This document shows, piece by piece, positions 1 to 6,462 of a stretch of 9,779 nucleotides of DNA. A program made the position numbers and the translations under genes. Numbering within the stretch: the first letter of the stretch is position 1; each line of letters starts with the position of its first letter. Below the pieces are notes generated by a model. It saw only the letters and a list, made by a program, of their open reading frames with translations. It was not told the origin of the DNA and did not search any database. The stretch covers positions 1 to 9,779 of the forward strand of contig JBCCLI010000238.1 of NCBI GenBank assembly GCA_039026975.1, written 5' to 3'. Source of the stretch: JBCBKZ01 sp039026975. Lineage in GTDB: Bacteria; Bacteroidota; Bacteroidia; J057.

Positions 1-118
1 CTGGCGTGACGGCCTCCGCACTAGATACTCCTCCTTTCAATCAAATCCTTTAAATAGATAAGTATTCCATTACCAGCGAGCATATCCAAAACCCAAGTTA
101 TAATAAGTGGATAGGAAC
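1..118. other. Window edge, no supported gene
   Basis: This stretch lies downstream of the S41 peptidase gene, which reads leftward. I see no convincing terminator hairpin and no recognisable gene. Two weak coding possibilities exist. A plus-strand frame is open from position 2 to a TAA at 59-61 and could be the last 19 codons of a gene entering from the left. On the minus strand a 20-codon frame (83 to 21) ends in a TAG that overlaps a GTG at 21-19; a purine-rich GGAGGAG lies just upstream of that GTG. Neither peptide is recognisable, so neither is called as a gene. Confidence 0.4.
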
Positions 119-1540
119 TTACTCTTGGTGGTCCTTTGGCTTAAGCGCATTCTCTAAATTCTCTTTGAACAAGGCCAGATCTGGGTCATTTCTCTCTTCT
201 GCCAGTCTTACTGCTTGCTGGTAATTTTCTATGGCTTCCTCATTCCGTCCCTTTCCCATCAATGCCTCAGCATAACTGTCAAAGGTATTAGGTGAAAAGG
301 GATATAAAACGGTATTCGTTTTGAAAATAGCTAGGGCAGTTGCCTCCGCTTTCTCTGCCAATAGCTGGTACCCTAAGGCGTTTACCTCCCATTCTTCAAA
401 GATCAGGTCATTCTCCCTACAAGCCAGGTACGCATCTATCACTATCTGAGCATCTGATCCATCATAGTTCTCTACCGTTTCACTTAACGCCAAGAGGGAA
501 GCTTTTGCTTTTTCATCCAGCTTCTGTCTGTAAGCTGCTGCTGCCTCAGTAGCACGTACTTTGGCTGAATCCAGGGCCTGCTCACTAGGCATGGAAACAT
601 CCGGCGAAATTCCTACCCCTTCCCAGCTAGCATTGGTTACTGGATGGGTAACGGATACATCAGGAATGAAGATTTCCAACTCATCATTTAAGGGAATAAT
701 GTCGCCAGGGTTAGCTCCCCCCTTAGTGGTTTCTCCTATAAAAGTAGCACGCTTATACACTTTAAGGGGATAGGAGAATCCTTCTGCTGCCGAAAAAGTA
801 GTTTTACTTGTGAGCACAAATAAGGGCACATCAGGCATCTTCTTCCCATTAACAAAGGCTGAAGTCATGTTAATCCTTTCCGTAAACTGATCTCCTGAAC
901 GTTTCCGAGTCTTACTCCCTATGACAGGCTCATCAAAAAAATAGCTCAACAGATAGCCCACCATATCCCCTCTGCCTCCAGAGTTATTTCTTAAGTCTAT
1001 GATGATGGCATCAGAAGTAGCCAACATAGCCATGGCATAGTCCGCAAACCTCAGCCCGAAGTCTAATCCATAGAATCCTCTCAGGTCCAGATAGCCTATG
1101 TTTCCATCCAGCTTACTGACAGATTTGAAATTGGCATTATAGCGTCTGAAGTACCTCCTTTCTTCCATCCTGGAGGCCATCCACTGCTCCATTTCATCTA
1201 TTTCTGCTTCAGCTGCTGGGTCCTGCTTTCTCACATTGACACTGATATGCTTATCCTTGCTGATGGCATAAATGCGAGATGATAAGGCTTCCGCAAACTG
1301 AGGGAGGTCAGTATATTGCTCAAAGTAATTCTCTTTATTGAGCTGAGTAAGATGCTCTGCCGTCCGTTGGGCTAGCTCAGGAAAGACATAATAGTCTGTT
1401 AAATACTGAGCTACTGTCTGGATGACCTTGTCCTTATAACTTTTGGTCAAAATATCTTCTTGGGTATATCCCTGACTCAGGCTCATCATCATAAGGAGTA
1501 GGACGGTACAACTCCATCTTATAAGATTACTTCTTCTCAT
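119..1540 (-). CDS. Secreted S41-family serine peptidase (IRBP/tricorn-like) with TPR-like C-terminus
   Basis: This is a predicted serine peptidase of family S41, exported across the inner membrane. I start it at the ATG at 1540 (473 aa). A GTG at 1594 would extend the frame but would overlap marR by 44 bp and put 18 polar residues before a clear signal peptide (LIRWSCTVLLLMMMSLSQG). An N-terminal helical region of the IRBP-type S41_N sort is followed by KDKHISV (His98), matching the DGH-like motif whose His acts in tricorn-like members. IIIDLRNNSGG is at 179-189. The nucleophile is probably Ser250 in TFSAAEG, and GETTKGGANPG follows at 269-279, with Lys273 as another possible base. Residues from about 385 on resemble one or two TPR units. 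It lies 10 bp after marR, so the two are probably cotranscribed. The family call is strong; the natural substrate is unknown. Confidence 0.88.
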   Translation of the reverse strand: MRRSNLIRWSCTVLLLMMMSLSQGYTQEDILTKSYKDKVIQTVAQYLTDYYVFPELAQRTAEHLTQLNKENYFEQYTDLPQFAEALSSRIYAISKDKHISVNVRKQDPAAEAEIDEMEQWMASRMEERRYFRRYNANFKSVSKLDGNIGYLDLRGFYGLDFGLRFADYAMAMLATSDAIIIDLRNNSGGRGDMVGYLLSYFFDEPVIGSKTRKRSGDQFTERINMTSAFVNGKKMPDVPLFVLTSKTTFSAAEGFSYPLKVYKRATFIGETTKGGANPGDIIPLNDELEIFIPDVSVTHPVTNASWEGVGISPDVSMPSEQALDSAKVRATEAAAAYRQKLDEKAKASLLALSETVENYDGSDAQIVIDAYLACRENDLIFEEWEVNALGYQLLAEKAEATALAIFKTNTVLYPFSPNTFDSYAEALMGKGRNEEAIENYQQAVRLAEERNDPDLALFKENLENALKPKDHQE

Positions 1541-1550
1541 TGTGATTACA

Positions 1551-2021
1551 TTAAATGGTTTGGTTATGCTTAGCTGTAGGTAGGTGTGTCTCACAATTGG
1601 TGGCTAACCGCTGAAGGAAAGAAGACAGTAGGCTGATTTCTTCTTCTGTAAATTCTGTCAAGGCCATCCGCCTATAGTTCTTGACTACAGGGATAAGCTC
1701 ATCTATCATTTTCTTACAAGAAGCTGTAGGGACTAAGTCTTTTTTTCTACGGTCCGCCTGATTTTCACTCCTCTTCAGGTAGCCCTTTTTTACCAGTATA
1801 TCTACCATGCGGGCTACAGAGGCAAAGTCCTTAAAAACATAGGCTGAGAGGTTTACTTGGGTAGCATCAGGATGTTCTGCCAGGTTCACCAGCAGGATTA
1901 ACTGATCTATGGTTATATCATGCCCAGAGAGGTTAATATGGTCTTGCGCTAGCTTACGATATCTTTTTAAGGCTTTCTCCAGGTTATAGAAAACGGTGTT
2001 TTGAGGAAGTTGAAAAGTCAT
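1551..2021 (-). CDS. MarR-family transcriptional regulator
   Basis: This 156-residue protein has the size and layout of a MarR dimeric winged-helix repressor. Helical dimerisation segments lie at both ends. The central region starts at TIDQLILLVNLAEHPD, continues through a recognition helix around FKDFASVARMVDILVKKGYL, and reaches the wing motif NQADRRKKDLVPT with the family's conserved DRR. MarR proteins usually bind short palindromes and let go when a small, often phenolic, ligand binds or a cysteine is oxidised. Two cysteines are present (in TASCKK and TNCET), but no redox role can be claimed. The gene has its own promoter and an inverted repeat just upstream, and it precedes the S41 peptidase gene by 10 bp. 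That suggests it represses itself and the peptidase. The ligand is unknown. Confidence 0.93.
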   Translation of the reverse strand: MTFQLPQNTVFYNLEKALKRYRKLAQDHINLSGHDITIDQLILLVNLAEHPDATQVNLSAYVFKDFASVARMVDILVKKGYLKRSENQADRRKKDLVPTASCKKMIDELIPVVKNYRRMALTEFTEEEISLLSSFLQRLATNCETHLPTAKHNQTI

Positions 2022-2028
2022 TTGCTGT

Positions 2029-2067
2029 ATTTATATGATACCAATATTATTGATATATCATATAAAT
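2029..2067. promoter_or_regulatory. Inverted repeat, likely MarR operator
   Basis: Perfect 12-bp arms, ATTTATATGATA at 2029-2040 and its reverse complement at 2056-2067, are separated by 15 bp. Overlapping the right arm is a 10-bp perfect palindrome, TGATATATCA (2051-2060), which has the look of MarR half-site pairs. The element sits between the predicted promoter and the marR start codon, beginning 7 bp before the ATG. A bound repressor would therefore cover the transcription start. The site is AT-rich, so part of the symmetry could be chance; the length of the arms and the position argue against that. Confidence 0.6.
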
Positions 2068-2069
2068 TG

Positions 2070-2098
2070 CAAATATAAATGGCCTATTACCATCCCAA
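2070..2098 (-). promoter_or_regulatory. Bacteroidota-type promoter of marR
   Basis: On the minus strand, TTG at 2098-2096 is followed after 18 bp by TATATTTG at 2077-2070. This matches the known Bacteroidota housekeeping sigma pattern (TTG or TTTG, about 17-23 bp, TAnnTTTG) at all defined positions. Transcription would begin a few bases further on, inside the inverted repeat, about 40 bp before the marR ATG at 2021. Confidence 0.65.
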
Positions 2099-2219
2099 TT
2101 TGGAAGAACATATGGATTCCTGCTACTTATAACTGTCTGTCTAACAGTAACTTATGCGATTAAAACTTCCCACAGTAGCAATTTTATTCTTGAGAACTTT
2201 AAAGGTGAGATATGGGAAA

Positions 2220-2277
2220 TTTTACCATAAATTCCTGAGCTAATAGGAATATTATAAGCCATCTCCTCATGGTAAAA
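2220..2277. repeat. Nested inverted repeat
   Basis: Outer arms TTTTACCAT (2220-2228) and ATGGTAAAA (2269-2277) are exact complements. Inside them ATTCCT (2231-2236) pairs with AGGAAT (2245-2250) around an 8-nt loop. An unpaired stretch of 18 nt lies on the right side. This could be a structured RNA or a remnant element, but in AT-rich sequence a chance origin is quite possible. Confidence 0.3.
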
Positions 2278-2461
2278 ACATCCTTTAGGTCAGGAGGCCC
2301 AATCTAGCGCGCGGAAAAAGCTTGGGCTTATCAAGAATGAAGATATAGACTTCAGTCCTTTTAAGCTACGAAAAACTAACTAGATACTTCCTGAATGACG
2401 TATTTTCTACTCACGGGTTTACGACCATTCTAAATAGCTTTAACGATAGGATACCTCAGAA

Positions 2462-2495
2462 AATGTGCCGATCCATAGAAGCCTCTATGCACATT
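2462..2495 (-). terminator. Bulged stem-loop after the FAA-hydrolase operon, possible terminator
   Basis: AATGTG (2462-2467) and CATAGA (2474-2479) pair perfectly with TCTATG (2484-2489) and CACATT (2490-2495). That gives 12 base pairs with a 4-nt loop and a single 6-nt bulge (2468-2473). It lies 45 bp beyond the stop codon of the last operon gene. In the minus-strand direction the stem is followed by only a short T-run (TTTTC), so it is a weak intrinsic terminator candidate. It might instead be an RNA-stabilising or attenuating structure. Confidence 0.35.
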
Positions 2496-2540
2496 GGAGA
2501 AAGAGTATCTTGTAGAAAATTACTACTCGCTGCGTTCCCC

Positions 2541-3527
2541 TCAGCCCCCCACTATCTCATTCTTCACGCTACCTATTCCTTCAGCCTTTACTTCTACTAC
2601 ATCTCCCTTTTTCAGAAAAAGGGATTGATCTCCTTCTAACTTTATGGAGAGCTTCTTATACCTGTCAAACCCTATCAAATTAGCCAATCTGACGAGGAAT
2701 CTAGGAGTGGCTAAAGCCACACCTCCAGGTGTACCCGTCAATACTATATCTCCTTTCTTAAGGGAAACATCCGGGTACTTCTGAGGGATAAAGCGTAGCA
2801 TCTCCAGAGGCGTGTACATCATATCACTGGTATTCTGGGACTGCCGCTGTGTTCCATTCACGTAGGTCTCTATGTTTACACATGGAAGGCTGTTAGGAGT
2901 GGGAGCTGTAGATATCCATAGCTGCTGGCTAAGGGGTAAGAAGCCGGGAAAGCTTTTAGATACCCCCCAGTACTCGTATCGCTGAGAAGTTCCTTCTCCC
3001 AGTAAAGCAATGCTCCTGGCTGACAAATCATTAGCTACGAAAAAGCCCAGCTGAGGAATATAGCCTTCTGCTTTCAGTTCCGCTGGATTAATATCTTCTA
3101 ACAACATAAAGCCTAGCTCCACTTCATAATCTAGCATAGCTGTAAGGGCATCAAACTCTGCTTCCACATGGGTTGCCACTTCCCTTTCAAAGGTACCAGC
3201 AGCTGCTATTAATTCTTTTTGACTGGGTAGGGGCACTGTGGCCCCATCATAGGTCAGGCTTTGCAGGGATTTATAAAAAATGGGCGGAATAGCAGCTGGG
3301 TCATATTCAGATGCTGTTTCTTCCAAGTGCTTAGCATAGGTAAGGCCCATTCCAAAAATTTGTCCAGGAGCGGGCAGACTATCCATAGGGAGGAAGCTTC
3401 CATCTTCCACTTTCTGACAGGTGCAGTCTGCTGGAATAGGTGTATGCGTAAGCGGTCGAAAGAGGTAGTATCCTAGGCCTGCCAATACCAGGACAAAAGC
3501 TGCGAGAATAATTTTTAGGAGGTTCAT
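2541..3527 (-). CDS. Membrane-anchored fumarylacetoacetate hydrolase (FAH) family protein
   Basis: This 328-residue protein carries the FAH fold in its last ~270 residues. FAH-family enzymes bind Mg or Mn and cleave, hydrate or decarboxylate diketo-acid type compounds late in aromatic breakdown. Visible motifs are GMGLTYAKHLEE (His67), DYEVELGFML (metal ligands Glu135 and Glu137), ANDLSARS (ligand Asp167), SKSFPGFLPLS (Lys191) and GDIVLTGTPGGV (259-270), so the active site looks intact. Unusually, residues 4-23 form a hydrophobic helix followed by a short linker with a CxC (Cys35, Cys37); ordinary family members are soluble and cytosolic. If the N-terminus stays inside, the enzyme would be periplasmic. 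Its ATG overlaps the monooxygenase stop as ATGA, showing translational coupling. The exact reaction is not determinable. Confidence 0.85.
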   Translation of the reverse strand: MNLLKIILAAFVLVLAGLGYYLFRPLTHTPIPADCTCQKVEDGSFLPMDSLPAPGQIFGMGLTYAKHLEETASEYDPAAIPPIFYKSLQSLTYDGATVPLPSQKELIAAAGTFEREVATHVEAEFDALTAMLDYEVELGFMLLEDINPAELKAEGYIPQLGFFVANDLSARSIALLGEGTSQRYEYWGVSKSFPGFLPLSQQLWISTAPTPNSLPCVNIETYVNGTQRQSQNTSDMMYTPLEMLRFIPQKYPDVSLKKGDIVLTGTPGGVALATPRFLVRLANLIGFDRYKKLSIKLEGDQSLFLKKGDVVEVKAEGIGSVKNEIVGG

Positions 3528-5311
3528 GTCATTGAAAGTAATTGAGTGAAAATACGGCTGGAATCTTGAGGGAGTTCATGAGGACGCCAGCAGATTTGTC
3601 CGTCTGGACGAATCAGTAAGAGTGGAATATCTTGAATAGGGTACTTAAAGGATTCTTCTGACTCAGTAGGATCTATATCTAACGCTTCCTCTATGTTGAT
3701 GGGCCTGACTAGCGTACCTAGTTCTGGAGAATTACCTAGCTGCTGCTCCCACCACTTTTTTCCTTCCTGATTATAGAGAAGAGTAAAGCCAGTAGGAGAA
3801 AGCCATTCATGAGAGCTCATGCGTTGTCCATCACCTTTTAGCCAGAAATGCGGGAAACGAGCTCCCGGCACTAGTGAGGGGGTATAGGTACTGACTGTTT
3901 GTTCAGGCACATTTAGCTTGGGACTAGGAATAATAGCTCCTTTCTCATAGGCATACCCCAAGTCCAGCCCTATGCGGTCAAAATGCGCTATTTGGTCTTT
4001 AATGACAGCTTTAACTTTCTCATGAAGAGAAGGCTTATGCGGAATGCCTAAAATTTTCTTAGAGAGGCTTGCATAGGCTTTCTGAAGAATGGAAGTTAAC
4101 CAACTGTTAGGCAGTAGCCTTACTAAGGAGCTATTTAAGATTATGGCTTGCCACTTGATAGCTTTAGGATTTAGCCCCATAGCCTGAGGTACTTCCCATA
4201 TTTTGAAGTAGTTTCTGAGGCTTTCTTCACTGTTCTGCTCTATCACTGGCCTGCGTTCCTGTTCATAGGTATCTAGCAATGGTTCTCCTGCTTTACCCTG
4301 AAGAACCAAGGCTAGCTTCCAACAAAGATTCTGGACATCTCCTATCCCGGAATTCATGCCTAACCCTCCTGTGGGCGGAAAGCGGTGGGCAGCATCCCCC
4401 ACCAATAAGGCCCTTCCCTTTCTGAATGTCTGCGCTATTTGGCAGGTCATTCTCCATAAGCTGATAGAATGTATATCTAACGGAATATCAGGATTCCCCA
4501 GCGCAGTGAGAATCCGCTTTTTGACTACCTCTTCCGTATACTGCTCCTTTCTTTCATGAGGGGTGAAAATAGGGAAGTGATACACCCACCTTTTCTCTAT
4601 ATGGTGCGCAATAAATGTCCCGGGAGCTTCCGGGTGCATGACCCAATACAGCTTGGCCGACTTTCTCAGATGCTCCCTAAGGTTTAACTCAAAATATACA
4701 CTGATGAAATCATTGATCTTTTCATCTCCTATCATCTCTATCCCCAGGACCTTCCTGCTTCTACTACCTGCCCCATCTGCGCAGATTACATATTTACTGT
4801 CAATGTGTATATGCTGCTCTTCTTCAAGATGGAGAACCCTACTCCTAACTCCTTCAGCATGTTCCTCCATACCTTCCCACTGATGGGCTAATAACAGACG
4901 AGCCTGGGTACATTCCTCCAGCTTTTTTCTCATCAGCTTTTCCAGCTCAGTCTGAGATAGATTAAGGTATGGTTCAGGAGAGGCTAGGTGCTTCTCATAC
5001 TTCTGGTCATTTCCTCCTTCAAGTAGATCTATTTCTCCTAGTTCGTGATTAATGGTATGTCCAAAAAGTACCCTGGAAGCATCTCTGTATGATGAGGCTT
5101 CTTCCCTTAACTCCTCCAAGGTAAAACCTAGCTGGCACAGGATTTCTATAGAGCGGGCACTCAATTCATGGGCTTTAGGATGCACTGAAATCTCGGGCTT
5201 ACGTTCAAGCACTATACTGGATACTCCTAAGAGATCCAGGTAGATACCACTAAGCATACCTGCCGGTCCTCCACCAATGATGAGGACATCTGCTGTTAGC
5301 TGCGTTTCCAT
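3524..5311 (-). CDS. FAD-dependent monooxygenase, aromatic hydroxylase type (PheA/TfdB-like)
   Basis: This is a class A flavoprotein monooxygenase that would use NAD(P)H and O2 to hydroxylate an aromatic or polyketide-like ring. I start it at the ATG at 5311 (595 aa), one base after the upstream stop; the GTG at 5335 would add eight residues ahead of the nucleotide-binding fold. Motifs in order are ADVLIIGGGPAGM (FAD dinucleotide binding, about 7-19), VICADGAGSRSR (DG motif, Asp179) and GRALLVGDAAHRFPPTGGLG (GD motif, 299-318, contacting the FAD ribityl), then DTYEQERRPV. The last ~120 residues, with VPGARFPHFWL and LLLIRPDGQICWR, match the thioredoxin-like C-terminal domain of phenol hydroxylase and TfdB-type enzymes. 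Length fits that family. It is coupled to the FAH-family gene, suggesting consecutive steps. Substrate unknown. Confidence 0.9.
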   Translation of the reverse strand: METQLTADVLIIGGGPAGMLSGIYLDLLGVSSIVLERKPEISVHPKAHELSARSIEILCQLGFTLEELREEASSYRDASRVLFGHTINHELGEIDLLEGGNDQKYEKHLASPEPYLNLSQTELEKLMRKKLEECTQARLLLAHQWEGMEEHAEGVRSRVLHLEEEQHIHIDSKYVICADGAGSRSRKVLGIEMIGDEKINDFISVYFELNLREHLRKSAKLYWVMHPEAPGTFIAHHIEKRWVYHFPIFTPHERKEQYTEEVVKKRILTALGNPDIPLDIHSISLWRMTCQIAQTFRKGRALLVGDAAHRFPPTGGLGMNSGIGDVQNLCWKLALVLQGKAGEPLLDTYEQERRPVIEQNSEESLRNYFKIWEVPQAMGLNPKAIKWQAIILNSSLVRLLPNSWLTSILQKAYASLSKKILGIPHKPSLHEKVKAVIKDQIAHFDRIGLDLGYAYEKGAIIPSPKLNVPEQTVSTYTPSLVPGARFPHFWLKGDGQRMSSHEWLSPTGFTLLYNQEGKKWWEQQLGNSPELGTLVRPINIEEALDIDPTESEESFKYPIQDIPLLLIRPDGQICWRPHELPQDSSRIFTQLLSMT

Positions 5312-5312
5312 A

Positions 5313-5765
5313 TCAGGTGGATAATTCAGACTCACTCAATAATGGCTCTACTTGGGTTTTTATCCATACGTAAGCTCCTATGAGGACCACTGACAAGACA
5401 GAAAACACAAATATATTTTCATCTATTCCCAGTATGTGGGTATGATACCTGTGGTCTGTAATGGCCCCTTCATACATGGGTACAAATAGGATAGCTGCCC
5501 AAAACCCAACCAGGTGTGTTGCCTGCCATAAGCAGGATAAGTAGAGATTTTCTAGCCTAAAGGGCTTCCGTATCCAGATGAAGTAGAGATTTACCAATCC
5601 AGAAAAAAACATATAGCCCAGCAGCCAAGCCAGGTGCACGCGAGCATGCCCTACCCATTCTACATTCACAAGATGAGAATGGCCAGTATCTTTAACCATA
5701 GGTCCAAAAAACTCGAAGACGCCTACAGTCAATAAAATTTTGGCGATTAGTAGATTACGTTTCAT
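5313..5765 (-). CDS. His-rich four-helix membrane protein of unknown function
   Basis: I do not recognise this 150-residue protein with confidence. It has four predicted membrane helices, at about 8-24, 43-63, 73-95 and 118-137. Histidines cluster in the loops and helix ends: the first loop reads GHSHLVNVEWVGHARVHLAW (His29, 31, 40, 44), and the third loop holds DHRYHTH (His105, 108, 110), with His84 in helix 3. Asp26 and Asp104 sit close to these clusters. The pattern of H..N..W..HAR.H resembles small membrane proteins of unknown function (DUF6640-like), but this is from memory. It starts 2 bp after the tetR stop and ends 1 bp before the monooxygenase ATG, so it is fully embedded in the operon. 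Metal binding, quinone interaction or transport are open possibilities; none is demonstrated. Confidence 0.8.
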   Translation of the reverse strand: MKRNLLIAKILLTVGVFEFFGPMVKDTGHSHLVNVEWVGHARVHLAWLLGYMFFSGLVNLYFIWIRKPFRLENLYLSCLWQATHLVGFWAAILFVPMYEGAITDHRYHTHILGIDENIFVFSVLSVVLIGAYVWIKTQVEPLLSESELST

Positions 5766-5767
5766 TG

Positions 5768-6379
5768 CTAGTATTTAATTCCGTTCCAAACAAAGGTCTT
5801 TATGTCCTCTTTTCTCTTCTGTAAAAACATCTTCATCTCATTCTCATCTCTATTCTCCTTAAACCTGATGAGGGGAGCATACAGGTAAGGCATAACGATT
5901 AGGCCATAAATATTTAGTAGGAGATTTTCTCCAGATATGGCAGATTGAATCTCATTGTTATCTCTCGCCTCTTCCAGGAGCTTGTCAAACAATGCAGGTA
6001 TTTGCTCTTTCTCTATAATGCTCAGGCTAGTGATCAAGGCAGGGTTTTCATTCAGTATGTTCATAATAAAGCTGGCCAGTCCAGGCTTTTCTTCCAGCAC
6101 CTCAAACAACAAATCTATCAGCTTATTTATGACTAATCTCACATTAGTTTCTTCTGAGAAGGCATCCTGTGCATGGGTCAGAAAAAAGCTAAAGCTATTT
6201 CTAAGTACCTCATGGAATAGATCCTCCTTAGTCCTGTAGTAATAGTGTAGCATGGGCCTACTCACTCCTGCTTTTTTAGCTATAAGCGTGGTCCTTGCTC
6301 CCTGAAAGCCGTTTTCATGAAATACCGTTTCAGCTGCAGAAAGAATTTTTTGCTTTGTGAGTTGATTTAACTTACCCAT
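5768..6379 (-). CDS. TetR/AcrR-family transcriptional regulator, first gene of the operon
   Basis: A 203-residue regulator with a typical TetR DNA-binding domain: KQKILSAAETVFHENGF forms the first helix, and the helix-turn-helix runs through TTLIAKKAGVSRPMLHYYYR to TKEDLFHEVL (about residues 8-58). The C-terminal ~140 residues are the variable ligand-binding and dimerisation part, with no recognisable ligand signature. I start it at the ATG at 6379; a TTG two codons earlier is unlikely. The start lies 10 bp from a 20-bp palindrome that is probably its operator. The gene leads an operon with a membrane protein, a flavin monooxygenase and an FAH-family enzyme, and its regulator role most likely covers them. 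The divergent sulfatase shares the same control region. Family call is firm, inducer unknown. Confidence 0.93.
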   Translation of the reverse strand: MGKLNQLTKQKILSAAETVFHENGFQGARTTLIAKKAGVSRPMLHYYYRTKEDLFHEVLRNSFSFFLTHAQDAFSEETNVRLVINKLIDLLFEVLEEKPGLASFIMNILNENPALITSLSIIEKEQIPALFDKLLEEARDNNEIQSAISGENLLLNIYGLIVMPYLYAPLIRFKENRDENEMKMFLQKRKEDIKTFVWNGIKY

Positions 6380-6389
6380 AAACAATAAT

Positions 6390-6409
6390 GTTAAACAAAA
6401 TTGTTTAAC
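6390..6409. promoter_or_regulatory. Palindromic TetR operator candidate in the divergent promoter region
   Basis: GTTAAACAA at 6390-6398 and TTGTTTAAC at 6401-6409 are perfect 9-bp inverted arms around two central bases. The size and symmetry are typical for TetR-family operators. It is 10 bp from the tetR start codon and 53 bp upstream of the sulfatase ATG, in an 83-bp gap. A dimer bound here could block both directions. No convincing TAnnTTTG element was found on either strand in this gap, so the promoters themselves are not placed. Confidence 0.7.
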
Positions 6410-6462
6410 TTATATGAGAATTGCAAGTTTTCATCATTTCTGATTATTTCAGCCTCACTACT

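Larger units (their letters stand above)
2099..2540. other. Intergenic gap without a recognisable gene
   Basis: About 440 bases separate the end of the FAA-hydrolase operon from the marR promoter. Frames on both strands are short and broken by stops. One plus-strand stretch, about 2355-2640, stays open but has no plausible start and runs antisense into the FAA gene, so I do not call it. Two imperfect stem-loops are listed separately. The gap could hold a decayed gene, but I recognise no residue of a known family in any frame. Confidence 0.5.

Noticed and set aside
1541..1594. GTG start extending the S41 peptidase by 18 residues
   Set aside because: It would overlap marR by 44 bp and place polar residues ahead of a well-formed signal peptide. 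The ATG at 1540 gives a 10-bp gap instead.
2280..2540. Possible decayed gene or transposase remnant in the gap
   Set aside because: Short open pieces exist on the plus strand, but no residue pattern of a known family and no terminal inverted repeats or target duplication could be seen.
5312..5335. GTG start for the flavin monooxygenase
   Set aside because: The ATG at 5311 directly follows the upstream stop and starts six residues before the FAD-binding strand, as is usual for this family.
5955..6239. 94-codon plus-strand frame
   Set aside because: It lies wholly antisense to the tetR gene, which has clear family motifs; the product is low-complexity and unrecognisable.
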